In this document: positions 22,608 through 33,075 of the stretch, piece by piece
How positions within the stretch are numbered: position 1 is the stretch's first letter
How the letters are laid out: each line of letters starts with the position of its first letter
NCBI GenBank assembly: GCA_009760855.2
Contig: WPIO01000042.1
Location: 1,322,501-1,386,500 of the forward strand
DNA: 64,000 nucleotides
Reading direction: 5' to 3'
Source of the DNA: Cristatella mucedo
Lineage: Eukaryota; Bryozoa; Phylactolaemata; Cristatellidae
Notes under the pieces: generated by a model
Told to the model about the DNA's origin: nothing
Seen by the model: the letters and a program-made list of their open reading frames with translations, nothing else
The model's database searches: none
Made by a program: the position numbers and the translations under genes

Positions 22608-23366
22608 TCAAATCAATAATTCCATCGTTGTTCCAAAATCAGTCAATTCCATTAGTTTTAAGAAGATTAGACACCTTCTTCCACAATCTTTCTGATTGAA
22701 CTTTTGTAATTGAAATGTTTGAAAAGATGGTATATCACCGAAGTAACTTATTACCTCTGGCATTGGTGGTGCTCCAAAAGAATCAAAGTAAAAACACTTA
22801 GGTCCTTCTTTCTTTAATGCAATCCAGTGATATATTGCAAGGTCTGACTTTCCAGTGTTACAAATAAGACATTCATTCTCTAACGGCTTTGTCAGTTCAT
22901 CTCTTGCAAAGACACTTCTACAGTTTTTTATATCTAATTTTTTTATATAATTATTTATTTCTACATCTGTCAAAGCTGATGATTTTACTTTTTTTAGTTT
23001 ATCTATCGCGCTTTTAATCTCACCAATTATTTGTTGTTCACTTGCTCCTCTTCTAATCCTTCTTCCTTGAGATACAGATCCTTCACCAACGCTTCTTCCA
23101 ATCCTTCTTCCTTGAGATAAAGATCCTTCACCAACACTTCTTTCAATCCTTCTTCCTTGTGATAAAGATCCTTCATCAACAGCAACTGGAACAGCAACTG
23201 GAACTGCAACACTACTTCTTAGTCTAACAAACTTTGATTTCTTTTTTCTACAAATTGTACAAATTCCTTTTATCATTCCTCTCATTCCTTTTGTGCTATC
23301 CACCTCAACATGCTCCTCGTGGATTGTGTCAGTCGACTTTTTACACTTCATACAATAAATCTCCAC
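22608..23366 (-). CDS. Adenain-type cysteine protease with N-terminal zinc ribbon, open
   Basis: 252 codons. Residues 1-50 form a zinc ribbon with paired cysteines (YCMKCKK ... ICTICRKKKSKFV), similar to the DUF5679 type. Residues about 65-108 hold three tandem copies of EGS(L/V)SQGRRIxR. The protease domain follows: RSVFARDEL, catalytic His in IYHWIAL, the acidic residue in YFDSFGAPP, and the nucleophile in QKDCGRRCLIFL. It would mature virion proteins; candidate sites MRGGF, IRGGK and ISGGR occur in three neighbours. The frame begins at GTG, overlapping an out-of-frame ATG (ATGTG), so the start is uncertain and may carry a small indel; the next in-frame ATG is at residue 6. Confidence 0.85.
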   Translation of the reverse strand: MEIYCMKCKKSTDTIHEEHVEVDSTKGMRGMIKGICTICRKKKSKFVRLRSSVAVPVAVPVAVDEGSLSQGRRIERSVGEGSLSQGRRIGRSVGEGSVSQGRRIRRGASEQQIIGEIKSAIDKLKKVKSSALTDVEINNYIKKLDIKNCRSVFARDELTKPLENECLICNTGKSDLAIYHWIALKKEGPKCFYFDSFGAPPMPEVISYFGDIPSFQTFQLQKFNQKDCGRRCLIFLKLMELTDFGTTMELLI

Positions 23367-23394
23367 ATAGAAATATAAACATTTTTAATATAGA

Positions 23395-24062
23395 ATGTCT
23401 TTGAAAGTTAAACCTTATGACTTTGGACAGGATACTGCTACAGGACATGAAGAACCATTACCCAAAATACCTATTAGAGCTTAGTTTTAGGTCCTAGTGG
23501 GTGTGGTGAGACACAATAATAATGAATTGGATATTTTCATTAAAATTAAAGTATGATGCTTGCACTATTATTGCACCAAGTTTAGATCAACCAGTGTATC
23601 GCGGATTGATGAGTATGACAAAAGAAAACCCTGCATTTGTTTGGGTTAGTGGAGTAGATGAAATGCCAGATGTTGATTCATATAAGAAATGTAGAAATGT
23701 TGTTGTGTTAGATGATGTTATAAATGAAGATCAAAGTACTATATCAGATTATTTTACTAGAGGAAAGCATAAAAAATGAATATATTTTATCTTTCTCAAG
23801 GATTTAAAAATGTTTCTAAAAGAACTATGAGAAAAAATGTAAACTTTATAATAATATTTAATCAAAATGATATTGATATAGAATATATACGACGTTCATA
23901 TGTTGGTGATATAGATAGAAAGTAATTTAAAGATTGGGTTGATTCTATGACAAGGGAAGAATTCGGTCATTGTGTTATAGATCTAACTAAGACTGAAAAA
24001 AAGGAAGATTTTGGTCTTTTGATGAAGAAGGAAAACGATTAATAACCATTTTCAATAGTTAA
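23395..24062 (+). pseudogene. FtsK/HerA-type packaging ATPase, Walker A destroyed
   Basis: Starts MSLKVKPYDFGQDTATGHEE. The P-loop reads LVLGPSGCGE where the catalytic Lys should follow GCG, and two stop codons come immediately after. Walker B is NVVVLDDV at about 23,695-23,718. The downstream part carries IFYLSQGFKNVSKRTMRKN and a DIEYIRRSYVGDI segment typical of Polinton and adintovirus ATPases, ending near GKRLITIFNS. The protein would pump DNA into the capsid; this copy cannot. At least two shifts lie after 23,770. TTAATATAGA directly precedes the ATG. Confidence 0.8.
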
Positions 24063-24072
24063 TAGGAAAGGA

Positions 24073-25180
24073 ATGATTAAAGGAAAGTTGTTTCAAAATA
24101 AAAATAGAAAATACGAAGGGAGTATTCAAGAAGCCCTTGATTTGGAAAACTTATTTAGTAATTTGGACAAGTTAAATGTTGCAACCATACTTAAAAATGG
24201 TGAAGAAATGGCAAGAATAGAAGCTGAAATTGTTGCTAGAGATTAGGTAGAACATAAACTAAATGAACGTGCTTTAGAGCATTCAAAAATTATTCAGGTG
24301 GTGTTGATTTTAATAAACTTAGAGTAATAGGACCTAAGCTTGCAATTCAAATGGAGACTAATAAACTAATCGAAAAGGCTATACAGCTTAAATCTAATCC
24401 ACCTCAAGATGTTTCTTCGGTTTTGAAAAAAGCAATTGCTGATATTACATCTGGAAAATATAAAAAAGCAATAACAAGAGTAAATCAGGCAAAGACTAAT
24501 GCAGCTAATGCAGAAATAAAAGAAATTATTGATGGTGTTCAAAAGACAGTGGCAGAAAGTCTTAACACTAATCCTCTGCTGGTACTCCAAAGATTAATAA
24601 AGGAAGCATAAATGAAGTTGAAACCAATAATCCAAAGAAAAGAGGGAGGAAAAGAAAAACTGCTTTACCAACTGTAAGTGCTAGAGAACCTACTACAGAA
24701 CCTAGTATTGAACCTAGTATAGAACCTAGTATAGAAACTAGTATAGAACCTGCTGCTAGTGTTATAAAGAAAATTACAGAAGATATATTAATGATAGAAG
24801 TCTTTAAAATATGCTAAGAAGAATTAGAGAATAAAAAAAAGAAGTATAAAACAACAAAGTATTTTTGATTATATAAAAATCACTCGGGAGTAGGATTAAA
24901 AATCGTTCCAGTGTTTGTTAAGAGTGATAAAGAAGTATTTAATAAGATTGATTTATGGTTGAGAGAGCTTGCTGCTGGAAATAAAGGAGTTGTAAATTCA
25001 ATAAGTGCTGCTGTAGATTATTTAGCTAGATCTAGGAAAGCACCAAAGTCTTACGTTGCAAAAATAAATAATCTATTATTTAATATATAGAAAATTAGTG
25101 ATCTTTTAGGTATTACAAAAGACATACTTAAGAATGTTGAAGTTATTAGAAAAAGTAGTCAAGTAAGTAAGGAAGGTTAT
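24073..25180 (+). pseudogene. Unknown basic protein with repeat-rich linker, many breaks
   Basis: Starts MIKGKLFQNKNRKYEGSIQ. An 86-codon helical segment is open (24,351-24,611). It is followed in another frame by PKKRGRKRKT, resembling an AT-hook or nuclear signal, and a tandem EPSI/EPSIE repeat (24,705-24,760). The last part has LWLRELAAGNKGVVNSIS and KISDLLGITKDILKNVEV. Stops at about 24,244, 24,817 and 25,088. It could be a DNA-binding core protein; I do not recognise it. Confidence 0.4.
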
Positions 25181-25947
25181 GTGTTCAATATTATTGGAAA
25201 TTCTAATCCACTTGGTCTACATATTAGTACTCCTATTTTATTGAGAAACAAAAACCTAAAAGTTTGTTTTAAGAAGTTTGTTGGAATCAATTCCATAAAT
25301 AATATTACCACTTATAATAATACTTTTGTTTATAGAAGTGCGGGTGGTTCAGAACAAACTGTAACTATAGAAACAGGAATTTATGCTGTTGATAGTGATG
25401 ACTTAAACACTGGTATTGTTGATAGGATTAACAATTATATTACTCAAACAGGATCTACAACTGATAATTTTACAGTTGGTGTTGATACTGGTACTGCACA
25501 CTCATGGATTAGTATGCCTGTTGGGTGGAGTTTTATTGCAAGTAAATCCTCTATTTCTAAAGTGCTTGGATTTACTAAACCTGCTTATACAACGGATAGC
25601 AAGTTTTTAGAGACATATCCAAACATTATACCCACTGGTTGTACTCCAAACAAAAGTTCTATTCAGAAGAGCAGGTAAGTATTGCAGATGTAAAACTTGT
25701 TCTTGTTAATTGTAATCTAGTTGCTCCTGGAACAAGTTTTATAAATGGAATCGAAACTCAAGCTTTAAGAAGTTTTGGATTTGACTTTTACCCATGGGAT
25801 ACAATGGTGTATGAACCAAATACTCCTGAATATCGCAATACTGAAATTATTAGTGATATAAATATTACGGTTACTGATCAAAACTTGAAGTTGTTAGATT
25901 TTGGTGGTGAACAAATTGCTGTTGTTATAGAAGTTATAGAAATATAA
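25181..25947 (+). pseudogene. Penton-like protein 1, one frameshift
   Basis: First segment FNIIGNSNPLGLHIST ... (165 codons), then a shift near 25,660 and a second segment with LVNCNLVAPGTSFING, SFGFDFYPWD, VYEPNTPEYR and INITVTDQNLKLLDFGGE. The last block, a V-x-D-Q-N-x-x-L-x-D-x-x-G-E pattern, is typical of the C-terminal part of Polinton/adintovirus penton (single jelly-roll minor capsid) proteins. It is the first of three tandem relatives, with a gap of one base to the next. The frame opens at GTG within ATGTG. Confidence 0.55.
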
Positions 25948-25948
25948 T

Positions 25949-27027
25949 ATGAGAAAAATTATCATAAGATAAGTGGAACTTCGTCTTCTGACTATAAAAC
26001 ATTATATCCCCCAATTAATTTAGGAGAAAAATCTGGATACAATGAAGTTGGTTTAAGAAGGATATAATTTACGTATGTAAATAGAACTATATCAAATGTC
26101 TTTAGGGGTGTACATGACAGACTTTGTTTTTAAGTTTTCTCTTGGAAATGTTGGGAATCCTTAATATGTTGAAATTGATTTTGGAAAAGAAGTAAATGGT
26201 ACTCCTAAAACTTCAGAAACTTATGACACTAATAAGATTGTTCTTGCTTTAAACACGGCTTTATATTTTAAGAAAAAGGATCCTGGTTCTGCAACATCGG
26301 AGTTATATAACGGGAGAGCTGGAAGTGGAATAAGATTTAGTGTTGATGCAGATGATAAGATAGTTATGCAAGTAGGTGGTGATAACGTTGTTTTTCTTGG
26401 AGCTAACTCTTTCATTGAAAAAACCCTGAATTTTATAGTATTGGAGATACCCTTGGTTTTAACTCAAACGAACAAGGGACGTTTGACCGCGACATGGTTG
26501 GAGAGACACAATATGAGGCATTTGAAAAAGCTAAGTATTTTGCCGGAACTTATAAAGCATGGAATAAAATGATTAAACCTGATAATACTGGCTTAAAATG
26601 AATAGGTGTTGATTGTGACTTAGTTAATCCAGATCTTAATTATATAGAGAAAAGAAAAGGGTTTTCAGAACAATCAAAATCTTTATATCTCATCGACACC
26701 GATGATATTGCTCCAGGCCAAAAAGTTGATTTGCATATTCCAAATGTAACGTACTTACCTACAATAGGTGATATAGTAAAGTTGGGTGCTTATAAAATTG
26801 CATTGATAGATCAAAATGGAAATAGCATTAATACAATTACAGATGTTATATCTACAATAGTTATTAGAAAAGGTAAAACAAGTATAGAAAATAGTATAGA
26901 AACAAGTATAGGAAAGAGTATAGAAACAATTATAGAAAGGAGTATAGAAAAAATTAAAACAAGTATGGAAAAAATTATAGAAAAAATTATAGGAAAAAAT
27001 AAAATAAACATAGCAAATGAGGATTAG
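25949..27027 (+). pseudogene. Penton-like protein 2, many breaks
   Basis: Starts MRKIIIR and then, after a shift, SGTSSSDYKTLYPPINLGE, aligning with the start of copy 3. Shared blocks: DTNKIVLALNTALYFKKK, DCDLVNPDLNYIEKRKG, IPNVTYLPTIGDI and IALIDQNGNSINTITDV. The C-terminus has an expansion of SIExSIET-type units (26,877-26,990) not present in copy 3. Ends overlapping the start of copy 3 by 11 bases. Confidence 0.5.
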
Positions 27028-27878
27028 GTTAACAGGAGCTTCCGATGTAGACTATAAAAATAACTGCCCATCGATAATGCTTGGTCCTAAATGTGGGTAC
27101 AAAAAAAGTTAGGTTACGAAAAATAGAATTTACTTACACATATAAAAGCATTGTAAAAATTGTTGCTCTTGAAAACGATATGCTTTGGTTTAAAAATAAT
27201 CCTTCATCAGCTAATAACTATTCAATTTCTGTTCCTCCAGGTTATTACGATAGTGCTAGACTTGTTGCAGCATTAAATAGAGGATTAGATGGTGCTGTAT
27301 CACTCTACAACCCTTCAAGAAGAGATAGTAGTAGAATTATTTTTAGTGTTGGTGATGGTGATAAAATAGTTATGAAAGCAGTGGGTGAGTATGTTTTTTT
27401 ACTAGCAAGTGATATATCTGGTGTTATAAATAACATTGGAGATACCCTTGGTTTTAATACAAAGGAACAAGGAACATACGCCCCTGATTACGATTATGGG
27501 GATGGAAGAGAAGAAGATAAAAAAGATGAAAAATCACATTACTTTGCTGGAACATACACAGCATGGAATAAAATGAAATCCTCTAATTTCAATGACATTG
27601 AATGGACCAGTGTTGATTGTGATTTGGTTAATCCAGAACTTAATTATATAGAGAAAAGAAAAGGGGTTTTAGAACAATCAGGATCTTTATATATTTTTGG
27701 TGTAAAAGATATTTCACCAGGTGAGAAAGTTGATTTACATATTCCAAACATAATGTGTCTACCGACAAGGGGTGATATAGAAGGAATAAGTAGTTTTAGG
27801 ATTACTTTAACAGATCAAAATGGAATTAGACTAAATACAACTAAAGATGTTGTAGCTACAATGGAAATTTCAAAATAA
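27017..27878 (+). pseudogene. Penton-like protein 3, single shift in an A run
   Basis: ATG at 27,017 (MRIRLTGASDVDYKNN). A one-base change in the A7 run near 27,102 is the only break; the rest (to 27,878) is open. Blocks: ISVPPGYYDSARLVAALNRG, DTLGFNTKEQGTY, VDCDLVNPELNYIEKRKG, SGSLYIFGVKDISPGE and RITLTDQNGIRLNTTKDV. Probably a vertex or minor capsid jelly roll; best preserved of the three. Sits 12 bases before the next gene. Confidence 0.55.
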
Positions 27879-27889
27879 TATAGAGAGAG

Positions 27890-28488
27890 ATGGGTAGCTA
27901 TGTAAGGATTGATCATAAAAACATAAGAGGAGGAAAGTATCAAGGGTCTGGAGTTTTAGATAAAGTACTCTATGGAGTAGATAAAGTAACACCTGTTTTA
28001 AGCGGATTAACTGGCTTAAGTATGAACATTGCTAATAAAGGAATTGAAATGCATCAAGCAAGGAAGATTTCTGAACTACAAACTAAAAAGAAAAGATAGA
28101 TCAAGAATACGCTAACAAACAAAGACAGATGGATGATAAGCTTGAAGAGAAAAGGAGAAAGACAGAATTAGAATATGAAATTGAGAAACGAAAAAAAGAA
28201 GAAGATTACGATAGAAAGATGAAAGAAATGGATCTAGAGATTAAACGTGCAATGCTTGAGAAACTTAAGCCAAAAACTAAAAAAGGTAAAAAAGTAATAA
28301 CTGAAGAGGAAGAAGTAGAAGCTGGTTCAGAAGCTCTTAAAGAAAATGATCCAAAAACATATATAGAAGTTGAGAAAGCAATAAAATCAATTATACCTAC
28401 TGGAGTGAAAACAAGGCCTCCTGGGTATGGTGGAAGTGTGAGAGAGAAAATTGGACGTGGATTATATTCTCAAAAACTAAAAAATTAG
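27890..28488 (+). pseudogene. Small coiled-coil minor virion protein with adenain site, one shift
   Basis: Starts MGSYVRIDHKNIRGGKY. IRGGK (residues 12-16) fits the adenain consensus, so the N-terminus is probably trimmed. A hydrophobic/Gly segment follows. After an A-run shift near 28,090 a 119-codon frame continues with a strong charged coiled coil (KLEEKRRKTELEYEIEKRK). It ends GRGLYSQKLKN. The layout recalls adenovirus minor or core proteins; identity is inference. AATAATATAGAGAGAG precedes the ATG. Confidence 0.5.
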
Positions 28489-28507
28489 TTTTTTATATAG
28501 AGAAAGA

Positions 28508-30106
28508 ATGACGAGCGCAGATGCAAGTACTATACTTGAACTTGAAGACCCTGATTTTCCTAGTTATAAAATCAGTGATTATCAGTTTAGAGAATTTCAC
28601 CAAACTAATGGATCTGAAACTGATACAATTGCTGATAAACTGGTCACATTCAATATTCCAGCAGATCAACAAATATTATATGTTTTGTCAGATGGCTACA
28701 TTCTAATAGAAGGACAGTTCCTAGTTCAATTACCGGGGAATGTTGATTATTTACCACCTAATCGTAACCTTGCAGCAGGATTAGTTAACAACGCTGGAGC
28801 TTGGATGTTTAATTCAATGAAAGTTAGGCTTGGTGCTGAAGAGGTTGAAAGTGTGTAACAAAATATAGGAACTGTTTCAACTATTATTGGGCTTCTATGT
28901 TATCATAGTGAATATAGTAGAACTGAGGGTGGTGCGACTGGGTGGAAAAAAGATGAAGCAAGCTCATTTGAAGATATGTATACCGTTGCTAATGCTGCTA
29001 CGACAAAGTCTAGACTATTTCCATATCTAATTCCTAACGCCTCCACAGCTAGTAATTCAAACATTGATTTGTTTGTCGAAGAGGTTCTTGCTGATAATGT
29101 AGGTACATTCAGTATTTCACTCCCATTGTCAAGAATCTCTGGATTTTGTGCGGATATGAATAAGATTATTTACAATACTCAATTTACGCTTAAACTAAGT
29201 AGGGTTAATGGGAATGATTGTACTGCTATTATGACGGCGGTAAGTGGTACTGCTGCGGATAATAATGTTAATGTAATTCAAAGTAGAACAACAGCTAACG
29301 CTGCTGGAAATGGTGCTAGGAATGCATTTAAAATTAGCATGTCAAAAATGCGACTAGTTGCTTCATGTGTAATTCCTAAAATGAGTATTCAAAAATCACT
29401 TTCTGAAATTACGAGTGAAAGGTCAAAGAAACTTAGACTAAATTATAGAGTTAGACGATATGAATACACTACTATATCAAATTACCATTCAAATCTTAAA
29501 TTTACAAAGACACTAACTATGCAGAATGAACTTGATAAAGTTAGATGGTTAATTGTTGCAGCTCAAAACTTAAATAAATTTAATAGCTACACTGGAAACC
29601 CTTGTACTTTCAATAATTGTGATATTAAAGGTGTCTCAGTAGTTGCTAACGGCACAAAACAATATCCAGTGGTTCTAAGAAATGGCTATCCAAAAGACGC
29701 CAAATATTCAACACCTTATTTTGATTTTACTGCATTAAGGAAACAGTTCCTCGGATCAAATAAACTAAATGTATCTGTCGGTGTTACCTTTCCAGAATGG
29801 TTAACTCTTTATCCTATTCATGTTATCGATCTACAATATAACGAACAACCTCTTAGATCAGGAACAAAACTTGATGTAACTATTAACTTCAATTCTACAA
29901 TACCCGGTGTTAGTGCTGCTATTACTGCGTCTGGAAATATACCAGCACAACCTGAAATTACGGCTGCTGCTGCACCTACTATTATGATTCATTATATCAC
30001 TATCTGTGAGAACACTTTGGAATTAACATCTAATGGAAATGGAACTCCCTTTGTTTGTAGTAGAGGAAGGTCTCTTTACAATCAATTAGATATTAAAGAA
30101 ATGTAA
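28508..30106 (+). pseudogene. Major capsid protein, double jelly-roll, one in-frame stop
   Basis: 533 codons in a single frame with only one defect, TAA at 28,856-28,858 (codon 117). Length and position fit a Polinton double jelly-roll capsid protein forming hexon-like trimers. Typical segments: LVTFNIPADQQILYVLSDGY early, FKISMSKMRLVASCVIPKMS, ELDKVRWLIVAAQN, and near the end FPEWLTLYPIHVIDLQYN followed by SGTKLDVTINF. The preservation of the rest of the frame implies recent inactivation. TTTTTTATATAGAGAAAGA lies just upstream of the ATG. Confidence 0.78.
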
Positions 30107-30118
30107 TAACTAAATATA

Positions 30119-30965
30119 ATGCAAAAAAAATTTTCATACAAGGTTTGGATGAGTGGAAAAGTTCTATTAAGTTAAATATTTGCGGATCAGAAGTGTATTC
30201 GGTTTTAGGAAATGATATGATATTTGGATCTCAAATTGATTGTGACATTGAAATAGTTTCAAATAGAAAACTAAAAAATATATCACTAATTCTCAACCCA
30301 TGAGATTTCCTCAGATGATGTTTGGAAAAGTATTCGAGCCAATAGCAGCTAAATTTCTAGAGATGAAGTTGAATAAATGTATTAAGAATTCAAATGAGTG
30401 TTTTACTAGCGACGGAGTTTATCGCTATTCTCCAGATGGTATTATTGATCAAGATACTCTAATAGAAATAAAATTTTTATGGAGTAGAACTATTGTAAAA
30501 GATGTTATAGCAAAATAATACATTGCACAGTGTCTACTTGGTTTACATGTGTTAAAGCTTAGAAGATGTTTTTATAGTGAATTTGAAATATTCGTTCTAG
30601 GTTTGAATTGCTATGATGTACCTAAAGACTATGTTGCTTCAGGAACAGTTAGAATTCCAACAACTTATGAATTTGATATACCAATACGTGAACCAATTTA
30701 TATGTTTTTACTTAAAGACGAGAAGTACTTTGAATTTGATATAATTTTTGAAAATGGTCGTTTTAATAATAAAAAAACTTTTGGTTATGATATTAAATAC
30801 TATGTTAAAAAAGTAGAGATACAAGTAGTTGAAAAAGAAGATCCGCTTAGATTTGTAAGAATTATTCCAGTGGTCAAAGAAGTGTTAGAGAGATCTAAAA
30901 TATTAATAAATAATTATATAGATAAACAAAAAGTTTCACACCGAGGACTGTGTATCGAAGGATAA
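30119..30965 (+). pseudogene. YqaJ / lambda-exonuclease-type PD-(D/E)XK nuclease, stop and frameshift
   Basis: The central part has FGKVFEPIAAKFLEMKLN, then SPDGIIDQDTLIEIKFLW, a clear D ... ExK nuclease core, and YIAQCLLGLHVLKLRRC, the family's tyrosine/glutamine helix. TAA at 30,516-30,518 interrupts an otherwise continuous frame (30,300-30,965). The N-terminal ~60 codons lie in another frame after an A8 run. Such 5'-3' exonucleases work in viral recombination and genome processing; the role here is inferred. Its stop overlaps the start of fibre 4 (TAATG). Confidence 0.65.
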
Positions 30966-31753
30966 TGGATTAATTCTTTCTGATCTTGATGCAAATGGTA
31001 TTAAAATTATAAATTTAGGTGATCCTGTAAATGACTATGACGCAGTTACAAAAGCCTATGCTGCCGCTAACTTTGTTGTTAATTCAGGAATAACAATGGA
31101 TCTTGGTTGGAAAACGTATTACAAATCTAGGAGCAGGTGTTAAACCTAACGATGGTGTAAACGTTTCACAAGTAAACAATTATGTTAAGAAGACGGGTGA
31201 TACAATGCTAGGAGATTTAGACATGAATGGTAAAGCCATAACATCCACATATTGGAATTCTGGTAATACCAATCCAGTAGTCTTAAACAATGACTATTGT
31301 GTTACTTATGGAGGAATGAAAAGAGATGCATTACTAAAGGGTTTTCCTTCAACAACAAATATCAATATGGGTGGTAACTCAATAACAAACGTTGCAGAGC
31401 CTGTACATCCTTTGGATGTTGCAACAAAGAATTATGTAAATAAAACACTTACAAAAATAACTGAAGTAATCTCAATCTCAATGGACCCTAAAGCATTAAG
31501 CTCAATACTAAATCTATCAATACCTTATTCATGGACAAATACAATTTCTCCACCTATAATGATATTAAATGTTATGGTTGTTGGAGCATCTAATTGTGTA
31601 TTCCTAAAACCCAATACTGATACAGCAGTAGTATCTGGTGATGTAAGAGCTATAAATACTTCAACAACAGGTGTTAACTTAAAGTACTATGTATATTTTT
31701 CTAGGTTACCGACAGAGTATTACTTCGTTGATAGTACTGGAAAACTAAAGTAA
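30965..31753 (+). pseudogene. Fibre protein 4, frameshifted near the start
   Basis: The shaft repeat LDANGIKIINLGDPVNDYD lies in one frame and the rest (31,103-31,753) in another, with ITNLGAGVKPNDGVNVSQVN, GDLDMNGKAITS and NMGGNSITNVAEPVHPLDVA. The head (about 110 residues, with LSIPYSWTNTISPPIMILNV) differs from fibres 1 and 2. It is separated from the other fibre genes by 9 kb, between the exonuclease and the integrase block. Confidence 0.65.
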
Positions 31754-31758
31754 ACCTC

Positions 31759-32201
31759 TTAGTTAGTCATGTATCCTCCTGAGAAGTATAAATGAACTAT
31801 TAAAACTATCAACTCTTTTAACTTTGTTGCTTTGTGTTTACCTTTAACAACCGAAAATAATTTAGAAATAGAACAGGTGGCTTCATGATCTAAACAATGA
31901 TGTAAAGAAGTAGAACAACATTGTTTTTTTAAGTGTTTCTTAACCAGTAAATACAGTTTAGTTGGTTTTCTTTTTTATAATAATTAGAATTTATGTAGCA
32001 GTAGGAACATATTATACCGTGGTTGTTGCGAAAAAGGTTAGAATCAAATTCGGTTTCTTCCATATCGTTATCACAGATACAACAGCGTTTTTCATATTCC
32101 TGTTTTGGTTTTTTTACTTTTGGTATACATTATGGATTACCTGTTTCAAGGTATTCAACTTCACTAAACGTGCTTAAGCAAGTATCACACAATATTTCCA
32201 T
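31759..32201 (-). pseudogene. Cys/His-rich, probably zinc-binding protein, broken
   Basis: Starts MEILCDTCLSTFSEVEYLE. It has paired cysteines (CDTC, CCICDND, CSYCYIN) and, after a shift near 31,930, QCCSTSLHHCLDHEATC. One in-frame stop after about 23 codons. Several CxxC pairs suggest two or more zinc sites, as in viral regulatory proteins. Family not recognised. Its start shares the CATTCTATAGAGAATG region with the divergent integrase. Confidence 0.45.
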
Positions 32202-32211
32202 TCTCTATAGA
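32202..32211. promoter_or_regulatory. Shared divergent start motif TCTCTATAGA
   Basis: Ten bases separate the start codons of the zinc-binding protein (-) and the integrase (+). The sequence around them, CATTCTCTATAGAATG, is near-palindromic and presents TATAGA before both ATGs. It is a two-way version of the start-proximal motif found across the element. Confidence 0.6.
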
Positions 32212-33075
32212 ATGTCGTTCTTAACTCTAAATGAAAGAAAAAAAGAAGGTAAATTCAATCCTAACTTAGATATACGCCAAGTATTCAAGCCAAGACCTAA
32301 AAAAATTCCAAATGGTTTCTATAATATTGTTGAGCCTAATGAAAATCACCAAACAGACATTTGTGTATATGCCTAATGATTCTGGATATAAATATGCTTT
32401 GAGTGTTATTGATGTTGCTAGTAGATATAAAAAATCAAGACCTCTTAAATCAAAGTCTTCTAAAGAAGTAACTAAAGCAATAATATATATCTACAGTAAA
32501 GGTCCTTTGAAGTGGCCAAAGAAAATGACGGTTGATCCTGGGTCAGAGTTTAAAGATGAGTTTGCTACAGAAATGAAAAACATGAAACACAAATAATTGA
32601 AGGCACTACTAAAAAGAGTGTTGCATTAGTTGAAAGAATGAATAGAACAGTTGCTGAGAGAGCATTTATTGCTCAGTATGAAAAAGAATTGGAAAGTATT
32701 AATAAAGGAGATTATATTAGAAATAAAGAATGGGTCTATAATTTACCAAAGATCATTGAGTATCTAAATAATAGTGTTACAAGAATGATTGGCGAAGAAC
32801 CTACAAAGGCGATACAAAAAGAAAAGATAGGACTAAAGAAACCAAAATATCATGGGGAAAAGCTATTAGAACTTGGCACAAGTGTTGGGTATTTATTAGA
32901 ACCGGGTGAGGGAGAAGATGAAAAAAGAAGAAGAGCTACAGACCCAATATGGAGTCTAACTAAACATACTATTCTTAGAATAATGGTATTAAGAGAACAA
33001 CCGACTAGATATTTCGTAAATGATGTTAAGAGAAGTTTTGTTGGAGAGGAGTTACAAGTTATCAACCAACATTAA
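32212..33075 (+). pseudogene. Polinton integrase (retrovirus-like DDE), two frameshifts
   Basis: The first segment ends with NENHQTDICVYA, holding the first catalytic Asp. The second frame carries GYKYALSVIDVASRYKKSR and TVDPGSEFKDE with the second Asp. After a shift near 32,590 the frame returns and reads VALVERMNRTVAERAF with the catalytic Glu. The C-terminal part (KKPKYHGEKLLELGTSVGYL to VGEELQVI) is the chromo/SH3-like tail of Polinton integrases. It inserts the linear genome with a 6-bp stagger. All three catalytic residues are present, but the frame is broken twice. It overlaps the convergent membrane gene by about 14 bases. Confidence 0.85.

Noticed and set aside
24351-24611. Open 86-codon frame as a separate gene
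   Set aside because: Its ATG lies within a longer broken frame and has no start-proximal motif; treated as part of the 24.1-25.2 kb pseudogene.
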